Positions 63,956 to 64,000 of a stretch of 64,000 nucleotides of DNA are shown here, piece after piece. Numbering within the stretch: the first letter of the stretch is position 1; each line of letters begins with the position of its first letter. The notes beneath the pieces are model-generated. The model was not told where the DNA came from, searched no databases, and saw only the letters and a program-made list of their open reading frames with translations. Both the position numbers and the translations under genes were made by a program. The stretch comes from Paradesertivirga superstes (GTDB lineage: Bacteria > Bacteroidota > Bacteroidia > Sphingobacteriales > Sphingobacteriaceae), in assembly GCF_037622515.1 (NCBI RefSeq), contig NZ_JBBJCN010000006.1, forward strand, positions 91,815-155,814, given 5' to 3'.

Positions 63956-64000
63956 TGGTCCCGACGAGAATCGAACTCATATCTAAAGTTTAGGAAACTT
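63956..64000 (-). tRNA. tRNA-Arg(CCT), partial (5' part outside the window)
   Basis: On the minus strand the visible 45 bases read as the 3' part of a tRNA: anticodon loop TTCCTAA (anticodon CCT), 3' anticodon stem, a short variable loop, a T-arm ATGAG-TTCGATT-CTCGT, acceptor strand CGGGACC and discriminator A. CCA is not encoded, as usual in this phylum. CCT reads AGG, hence Arg. The D-arm and 5' acceptor lie beyond the edge. Confidence 0.85.

Noticed and set aside
63956..64000. tRNA-Arg as an integration site with attL/attR
   Set aside because: No integrase and no repeat of the tRNA 3' end were found in the window.

Overview
The window reads as chromosome of a Bacteroidota bacterium, most likely the Sphingobacteriales (Pedobacter-like). 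Support: a low-GC, gene-dense sequence; two tandem TonB-type outer-membrane receptors next to a LytS/LytTR two-component pair; DUF4251, DUF2490 and PorT-like barrel proteins; peptidase T; a Bacteroidota-style ligase-associated DNA repair operon; starts lacking strong Shine-Dalgarno sequences; and TAnnTTTG promoter -7 boxes placed right against start codons. This placement is inference from gene content, not from a marker gene.

Region by region. 1-4.5 kb: accessory DNA with an edge-truncated AlbA_2 protein, a modification-sensing SRA-HNH nuclease (ScoMcrA-like), two decayed REP-type transposase (RAYT) remnants and over 1 kb of small repeats. 4.5-10.6 kb: a VOC protein, a secreted hydrolase, an outer-membrane barrel, a striking cassette in which a DUF559 endonuclease lies between two long near-identical direct repeats built of palindromes and 148-bp tandem units, and another broken RAYT bracketed by about 60-bp inverted repeats. 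10.9-16.8 kb: a PL11 rhamnogalacturonan lyase, an AlkB-like dioxygenase, a dienelactone-hydrolase-type enzyme, a small lipoprotein and a DedA gene whose 3' end is duplicated 0.8 kb away. 17-26.4 kb: TSUP exporter with a DUF2490 protein, TM2 protein, ECF sigma factor with membrane partner, a dipeptide epimerase-MFS-flavin reductase cluster, a rhomboid protease. 26.8-40.6 kb: peptidase T, LytS/LytTR pair, two paralogous TonB-type receptors, a GH3 enzyme, an M13 peptidase. 40.7-48.2 kb: helicase, ATP-dependent DNA ligase and exonuclease in one overlapping operon, then a tail-specific protease. 48.4-50.7 kb: two tandem TPR proteins. 51.0-55.5 kb: a complete cyanophycin cycle, with isoaspartyl peptidase and cyanophycinase divergent from cyanophycin synthetase. 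56-58 kb: AhpD-like protein, peroxiredoxin with a consensus OxyR operator, and an amidase. 58.3-64 kb: aldose epimerase family, CE12 rhamnogalacturonan acetylesterase, sialate O-acetylesterase, an ATP-grasp ligase, a YqcI/YcgG heme N-oxygenase-family protein overlapping a DUF1989 protein, and the 3' half of a tRNA-Arg(CCT).

The genes suggest an organism that degrades plant pectin (PL11, CE12, SGNH esterases), stores nitrogen as an Asp-Arg polymer, and may oxidise guanidino nitrogens with the pair at 62.6-63.9 kb. The two most unusual items are the DUF559-palindrome cassette (6.65-8.43 kb) and the ATP-grasp/YqcI/DUF1989 group near the cyanophycin genes.
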